NCBI RefSeq assembly: GCF_014653215.1
Contig: NZ_BNAI01000004.1
Span: forward strand, 95,827 to 159,826
Length of the DNA stretch: 64,000 nucleotides
Source: Pseudolysinimonas yzui
Lineage (GTDB): Bacteria > Actinomycetota > Actinomycetes > Actinomycetales > Microbacteriaceae
Reading direction: 5' to 3'
The notes beneath the pieces were generated by a model, which was not told where the DNA came from, did not search any database, and saw nothing but the letters and a program-made list of their open reading frames with translations. A program made the position numbers and the translations under genes. This document shows, one piece after another, positions 59,291 to 64,000 of this stretch; position 1 is the stretch's first letter, and each line of letters starts with the position of its first letter.

Positions 59291-60433
59291 TCAGAGCGAC
59301 GCGCGCACCGACTCCACGGTGGCAGTCGCGCCGGAGTAGAGGGCGTCGGACGGAGCGAGACCCATCACGGTGGCGACGATGTCGGTGCCGTCGCGCAGCA
59401 TCCCCTGCAGTTTCACGGCTTCCTCGTCGCCGGGGGCGTCGAACCGCAGAGCCGCCCCCATCGCGCCGAGCAGCGCTTCCGCCGACCCGCCGCTCTCGGC
59501 GATCTCGGATGCCGGCCCCACGAAGCGCTCGTGGCGCGACAGTTTGCGGATGGGCTGGCGCCCGACGCGTTCCACGGAGTCGTCGATCGCGGGGTTCGAG
59601 AACCGCTCGAGCGTCTTCTCGAGGTACGCCCGTTGCTCCGCCGCCGGGAAGTCGTGCTTCGCGACCAAGAAGGCCGCCGTCTCGGCGAGTACGGCTTCCA
59701 CCGCCGCCCGCACCGCGGCATCCGCGAGGGCGGCGGCGATCGTCGCGTGACCCGCGAGGCGCCCGTAGTAGGCCGTCGTCGCGTGGCCGGTGTTGACGGT
59801 GAACAGTTTGCGCTCGATGTAGGGCGCGAGGTCGGGCACGAAGTGCGCTCCAGGGATGTCGGGTGTCCCCGACCCGAACGGCGTCGACTCGACCGCCCAC
59901 TCGCAGTACGGCTCGACGAGCACATCCAGCCCGGCGCCCGACTGCTCGGGCACGATGCGGTCGACGGCGGTGTTCGCGAAGATCGCGCGCAAGCCGACGG
60001 CATCCGCTGCGGCGTGCTTCTCGACTTCGGCGCGCAGCAGGGCGGTCGCGCCGAGGGCGTTCTCGCACGCCATGACCGCAAGCGGCCGAGCCGAGACGGG
60101 TCGGGCGAGGATGCCGGCCGCGATCGCGGGCGCGACGAACCGAAGGATGTTGGGGCCGACGGCGGTCGTGACGACATCCGCCGATGCGATCGCCGCGACC
60201 AACCCGTCGGGGTCGGCGTTGGAGTCGATCGCACGGTAGCCCGTCACGACTTTCTCGACCCCGCCTGCCCCCGCCTCGATCACGCGGTACGACGGTGTCG
60301 ACTGCAGGGTGCCGATGAGGTCGGCGTTGACGTCGGCGAAGACGACCTCGTAGCCCGCCTCGTGCAGCAGCAGCCCGATGAAGCCCCGACCGATGTTGCC
60401 GGCGCCGAAATGGACGGCCTGTGGTGAGGTCAT
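59291..60433 (-). CDS. mtlD: Mannitol-1-phosphate 5-dehydrogenase
   Basis: 380-aa polyol-specific long-chain dehydrogenase making fructose-6-phosphate from mannitol-1-phosphate. N-terminal NAD-binding [13 protein letters not shown] near residue 8-20; catalytic Lys in the [12 protein letters not shown] segment near 210-222. ATG 60433 overlaps mtlF by 4 bp. Last gene of the mannitol operon. Confidence 0.97.
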   Translation of the reverse strand: MTSPQAVHFGAGNIGRGFIGLLLHEAGYEVVFADVNADLIGTLQSTPSYRVIEAGAGGVEKVVTGYRAIDSNADPDGLVAAIASADVVTTAVGPNILRFVAPAIAAGILARPVSARPLAVMACENALGATALLRAEVEKHAAADAVGLRAIFANTAVDRIVPEQSGAGLDVLVEPYCEWAVESTPFGSGTPDIPGAHFVPDLAPYIERKLFTVNTGHATTAYYGRLAGHATIAAALADAAVRAAVEAVLAETAAFLVAKHDFPAAEQRAYLEKTLERFSNPAIDDSVERVGRQPIRKLSRHERFVGPASEIAESGGSAEALLGAMGAALRFDAPGDEEAVKLQGMLRDGTDIVATVMGLAPSDALYSGATATVESVRASL

Positions 60434-60861
60434 GCGTCGATATCGATGAGGTCAGCCAGCTCTTGCGGCGTCGCGGCGACCTGCAGCTTCTCGACCGTCG
60501 CCTCGTCGCTGAACGCGATCGCGATGCCCGAGAGGATGCCGAGGTGGTCGTCGCCCTTGCCGGCGATGCCGACGACGAAGCGCACCGGGTTGCCGTCCCA
60601 GTCGAGCGGCTCGTCATAGCGGATCACGGCGAGCGCCGAGGAGAGGATGCCGTCCTTGGCTTCGTTGGTGCCGTGCGGGATCGCGAGGAGGTTGCCCATG
60701 TAGGTCGAGACCGACGCCTCCCGATCGAACATCGCGTCGGCGTAGGCCTGCGTGACGGCACCGGCATTCACGAGCATGGCGCCGACCTCGCGGATCGCGT
60801 CGTCGCGGGTGCGGGACTCCCCCGACAGCTTGATGCGGTCGAGGTCGAGCACGTTGGTCAT
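60430..60861 (-). CDS. mtlF: Mannitol-specific PTS enzyme IIA
   Basis: 143-aa free-standing EIIA of the mannitol/fructose class. The phosphorylated His63 lies in [13 protein letters not shown]. It transfers phosphate from HPr to the EIIB domain of MtlA. ATG 60861. Downstream of mtlA after a 90-bp spacer with a strong hairpin. Confidence 0.95.
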   Translation of the reverse strand: MTNVLDLDRIKLSGESRTRDDAIREVGAMLVNAGAVTQAYADAMFDREASVSTYMGNLLAIPHGTNEAKDGILSSALAVIRYDEPLDWDGNPVRFVVGIAGKGDDHLGILSGIAIAFSDEATVEKLQVAATPQELADLIDIDA

Positions 60862-60896
60862 AGCGGGGTCCTTCCCGGGTGGCGATGCGGGATGAG

Positions 60897-60932
60897 AGTG
60901 CGGGGCGGGAGAGGTACCCACCGCCCCGCACT
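60897..60932 (-). promoter_or_regulatory. Intercistronic hairpin between mtlA and mtlF
   Basis: AGTGCGGGGCGG (60897-60908) and CCGCCCCGCACT (60921-60932) form a perfect 12-bp stem with a 12-nt loop; flanking GATGAG/CTCATC could extend it. It probably tunes mtlFD relative to mtlA by partial termination or as an RNA end-stabiliser. Confidence 0.6.
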
Positions 60933-60951
60933 CATCCTTGTACTCGTCGGG

Positions 60952-62415
60952 CTACTTCGTGGCCTTCTGGCTCTCGGCGACGGTCGTGACGACTTCGTCG
61001 TACGCCGGGCTGTTCATGAAGTTGTCCACCGAGACGTGTACTGCGTTCGGTTCGGCCTTCTTCGCGCGGTCCGTGAGCTGTCGCTGCGAGATCACGAGAT
61101 CCGCAGTGCCGTCGAGGTTGGCGATCGCCTTGTTGGTGACCGTCACCCCCGTGACGCCGGCATCCTTCAGCTTCTTGCGCAGCACCGTGGCGCCCATCGC
61201 GCTCGAACCCATGCCCGCGTCGCACGCGAAAACGATGTTCGAGATCGCTCCGCCCGCCGCCGCAGCGGCAAGACCTGCGAGGGCAGCACTCGACTTGCCC
61301 TTGTTCGCCTCGGTCTGCGCGATCGCGTCGGAGAACGCCGCGTCCGCTTCGGCGAGGTCGCGCTTGCGGCTCGCCCGCAGGATCACCGCGGCGACCAGGA
61401 AGGTCACGGAGGCCGAGAGGACCACCGACAGAATCACGCCGACGTAGCTGTCCTGCGCCGTCTGGAACAACACGGCGAAGATCGACCCCGGCGACGCCGG
61501 AGCACGCAGACCCGACCCGAAGATCACGTTGGTCAGAACGCCCGTCGCGCCACCGGCGATCATCGCCAGGATCAGCATCGGCTTGGCGATGACGTACGGG
61601 AAGTACAGCTCGTGGATGCCGCCGAAGAAGTGGATGATGAACGCTCCGGGGGCGGTCGCACGGGCCGCGCCCACGCCGAACACCATGATCGCGATCAGCA
61701 GACCCGCACCGGGGCCGGGGTTGGCCTCGATGAGGAAGAAGATGCTCTTGCCGGTTTCTGCCGCCTGCTCGGCGCCCAGCGGCGTGAAGACGCCGTGGTT
61801 GATCGCGTTGTTGAGGAACAGCACCTTCGCGGGCTCGACGATGATGCTCGCCAGCGGCAGGAGACCGTTGTCGACGAGGAAGCCGACCGCGCCCCCGAAC
61901 ACATCGCTGATCCAGACGACGACCTTGCTCAGCCCGAAGAAGGCCGCGATCGCCATGCCGAACCCGATGATGCCGGCCGAGAAGTTGTCGACGAGCATCT
62001 CGAAGCCATGGCGCACCTTGCCCGCCCACAGCTTCTCGATCTGCTTGAGCAGCCAGGCAGCCAGCGGGCCGGCGATCATCGCACCGAGGATCATGACGCG
62101 ATCCGGTTCGGCGACGATGACACCCATGGCCACCAGTGCGCCCACCGCACCGCCGCGCACGCCGTAGACCATGCGGCCGCCGGTGTAGGCGATCAGAACG
62201 GGGATGAGCGTCAGAAGGATCGGGCCGACCAGCGCCGCGAGCGTCTCGTTCGGCGTCCACCCCGTGGGGATGAAGAACGCCGTGATGATGCCCCAGGCGA
62301 TGAAGACCGCGATGTTGGGCAGGATCATGTTCGACAGGAACGAACCGAATCTCTGCACGCCGACTCGCGTCTGCCCGAGGCGACTTGCCCCGGACGTATC
62401 TGACGTCGTTGTCAT
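60952..62415 (-). CDS. mtlA: Mannitol-specific PTS enzyme IICB
   Basis: 487-aa membrane transporter. EIIC domain (about residues 1-345) with the GGIHELYFPY motif; EIIB domain (about 385-487) with phosphocysteine Cys398 in VFACDAGMGSS. No EIIA domain, in line with separate mtlF, so this is the split form rather than the fused E. coli MtlA. ATG 62415 with AAAGGAG upstream. Confidence 0.96.
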   Translation of the reverse strand: MTTTSDTSGASRLGQTRVGVQRFGSFLSNMILPNIAVFIAWGIITAFFIPTGWTPNETLAALVGPILLTLIPVLIAYTGGRMVYGVRGGAVGALVAMGVIVAEPDRVMILGAMIAGPLAAWLLKQIEKLWAGKVRHGFEMLVDNFSAGIIGFGMAIAAFFGLSKVVVWISDVFGGAVGFLVDNGLLPLASIIVEPAKVLFLNNAINHGVFTPLGAEQAAETGKSIFFLIEANPGPGAGLLIAIMVFGVGAARATAPGAFIIHFFGGIHELYFPYVIAKPMLILAMIAGGATGVLTNVIFGSGLRAPASPGSIFAVLFQTAQDSYVGVILSVVLSASVTFLVAAVILRASRKRDLAEADAAFSDAIAQTEANKGKSSAALAGLAAAAAGGAISNIVFACDAGMGSSAMGATVLRKKLKDAGVTGVTVTNKAIANLDGTADLVISQRQLTDRAKKAEPNAVHVSVDNFMNSPAYDEVVTTVAESQKATK

Positions 62416-62465
62416 GTTGTTTCTCCTTTGTGTGAGGGGTGGTACGTCGATCAAGCGGGGGTAAA

Positions 62466-64000
62466 TCAGTAAGGGGTAAGCGCCTCGACCGCGGCGCGGG
62501 CGCTTGCAGCGTCCTCCGCGTCGAGGGCGAGGTCTGCGGCGTCGCGGGTCCCTTGTGGAGACCAGCGGGCCAGTTCGTCGCGCACCTCGGCGATCGCCGG
62601 GGCGGACATCGAGAGGCTCGTCACGCCGAGGCCGACGAGCACGACGGCGAGTTTCGGGTCGGCTGCGGCTTCGCCGCACACCCCGACCGGCTTGCCGAGC
62701 GAGGTGCCGGCGGCGCCGATCTCGCCGACGAGGCGCAGAACGGCCGGATGCCACGGGTCCTGGAAGTCGGACACCGAGCCGAGCATCCGATCGGCCGCCA
62801 TCGTGTACTGGGTGAGGTCGTTGGTGCCGATACTCGCGAAATCGGTGACGTTGAGGATGCGGTCGGCGAGCAGCGCCGCAGCCGGAACCTCGACCATCAC
62901 CCCCGCGGTCTTCAGACCGAGCTCCTTCGAGAGAGCGGTGAAGTAGCGGGTCTCGTCGACCGTCGCGACCATCGGGGCCATCACCCAGACCTCCGCGTCG
63001 GTCTCGGCGTCCGCGCGAGCCAGTGCGGTGAGCTGGTCGCGCAGGATCGGCTCACTCACCCGCAGCGCCCGGATGCCGCGGAGGCCGAGAGCGGGATTCT
63101 CTTCCTTGGCGGCGTTGAGGAACTGCAGGGGCTTGTCGGCTCCCGCGTCGAGAACCCGCACGACGACCTTCTTGCCGGGGAAGCCCCGCAGCACCGCGGA
63201 GTACGCGGCCTGCTGGGCGTCGACCGCCGGGGCGCTCGTGGCGTCGAGGAACAGGAACTCGGTGCGGAACAACCCGACGCCTTCGGCACCCGCGGCGACC
63301 GCGGCCTCGACACCGTCGGCGGATCCGAGGTTCGCGAGCAACGGGATCGCCGTGCCGTCGGCGAGCGCCCCGGGCCCCGTGACGTGCACGCGTGCCGCGC
63401 GATCGGCGACCTTCTGCTCGGCGGCGGCCAGGGCATCCGGTGACGGGTCGACCTCGACCAACCCGGCCCCGGCATCCACGATCACCATCGCGCCCTCGGC
63501 GATCTCGAGCGCACCGGTTGTGCCGACCACGGCGGGCAGCCCCTTTTCGCCGGCCAGGATCGCGGTGTGCGACGTCTTGCCGCCGTCGCTCGTCACGATC
63601 GCGAGCACCAGGGCGGGGTCGAGCAGCGCGGTGTCGGCGGGGGCGAGGTCGCGGGCGACGAGCACGAACGGGGTGTCGCTCTGCGGGATGCCGGGGGCGG
63701 GCACGCCGGAGAGGCGGGCGACTGCGCGGCGCGAGAGGTCGTCGAGGTCGGCGACCCGGGCGGCCATGTACTCGCCCATCGCGGCGAGCATGTCGCGGAA
63801 GACGCCGAACGCCTCGTGCACCGCGCGCTCGGCTGTCGTGCCGGTGTCGATGCGGGAGTCCACGTCGGTCTTCAGCATCGGGTCGTCGAGCATGAGCGCC
63901 TGCGCCTCGAGCACCTCGCCGGCTTTGCCGCCCGCCTTCGCGGCGCGAGCCCGGATGTCGTCCGCGGTCGCCGCGAGGGCGTGCGTGACCCGCTCCTTCT
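62466..64000 (-). CDS. ptsI: PTS enzyme I (phosphoenolpyruvate-protein phosphotransferase), N-terminus cut by window edge
   Basis: General PTS enzyme EI, 511 codons visible of about 560. The frame is open to the right edge (KERVTHALAATADDIRA precedes the first internal start). The active-site His lies in GGKTSHTAILAGEKG; PEP-binding GLFRTEFLFLD and VCGEAAADPKLA with the catalytic Cys follow; ends AAVEALTPY. Immediately upstream of mtlA (50 bp), so general and mannitol PTS components are probably co-expressed. HPr may lie beyond the edge. Confidence 0.96.
   Translation of the reverse strand, partial: KERVTHALAATADDIRARAAKAGGKAGEVLEAQALMLDDPMLKTDVDSRIDTGTTAERAVHEAFGVFRDMLAAMGEYMAARVADLDDLSRRAVARLSGVPAPGIPQSDTPFVLVARDLAPADTALLDPALVLAIVTSDGGKTSHTAILAGEKGLPAVVGTTGALEIAEGAMVIVDAGAGLVEVDPSPDALAAAEQKVADRAARVHVTGPGALADGTAIPLLANLGSADGVEAAVAAGAEGVGLFRTEFLFLDATSAPAVDAQQAAYSAVLRGFPGKKVVVRVLDAGADKPLQFLNAAKEENPALGLRGIRALRVSEPILRDQLTALARADAETDAEVWVMAPMVATVDETRYFTALSKELGLKTAGVMVEVPAAALLADRILNVTDFASIGTNDLTQYTMAADRMLGSVSDFQDPWHPAVLRLVGEIGAAGTSLGKPVGVCGEAAADPKLAVVLVGLGVTSLSMSAPAIAEVRDELARWSPQGTRDAADLALDAEDAASARAAVEALTPY

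Overview
The window is high-GC DNA from an actinobacterium, most likely a member of the Microbacteriaceae. Evidence for this is the G+C-rich third positions, many GTG/TTG starts, tightly overlapping operons, an actinobacterial-type GuaB3, a DDN-type (F420-linked) reductase fold, a CIRCE-controlled groES apart from groEL, and a palindromic intergenic element of a type I recall from this family. Both ends cut genes: dhaL on the left, ptsI on the right. No tRNA, rRNA, CRISPR, insertion sequence or prophage was recognised. Nearly the whole window reads as chromosomal core.

Layout. 1-3321: glycerol/dihydroxyacetone module (glpF-dhaK-dhaL) with a divergent IclR-type regulator; a 17-bp perfect palindrome sits on the predicted glpF promoter. 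3327-6272: sucCD divergent from an MpaB/DUF2236 protein, with two tandem palindromic boxes between them. 6250-8175: a partner-switching module (GAF-PP2C phosphatase, STAS antagonist, RsbW-like kinase). 8298-13173: aldo/keto reductase, a small membrane protein, and an SPFH / NAD-kinase-like / MFS operon. 13238-18384: pcrA/uvrD, a glycerophosphodiesterase, three membrane proteins including a BI-1 family member. 18648-20195: a secreted beta-sandwich-repeat protein.

20202-29991 (all minus): guaB, then DUF805, a small membrane protein, guaB3, glpD, khtT-khtU (K+/H+ antiporter), SURF1, DUF3817 and guaA. Guanine nucleotide synthesis is therefore interleaved with glycerol-3-phosphate oxidation and ion transport. 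30208-36994: a branched-chain amino-acid-type ABC importer (livHMGF) facing two tandem paralogous binding lipoproteins. Its LivH carries an extra secreted N-terminal domain. 37092-39096: a lipoprotein, rarD and groES under two CIRCE boxes.

39240-59093: housekeeping block with a THUMP-like methyltransferase, tsaD-rimI-tsaB-tsaE-alr-acpS-glmS (a near-continuous run of 4-base overlaps), coaA, two membrane proteins, glmM, rpsI-rplM with a structured leader, truA, an OafA/OatA-type acyltransferase, a tandem GNAT protein, and rplQ-rpoA-rpsK-rpsM-rpmJ-infA. 59291-64000: mannitol PTS operon ptsI-mtlA-mtlF-mtlD.

No clearly new multi-gene system was found. The best leads are the LivH fusion, the SPFH/NAD-kinase-like/MFS operon, the GuaB3 protein lacking the IMPDH catalytic cysteine, and several well-formed regulatory palindromes. 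Long perfect hairpins also fill several gene ends.
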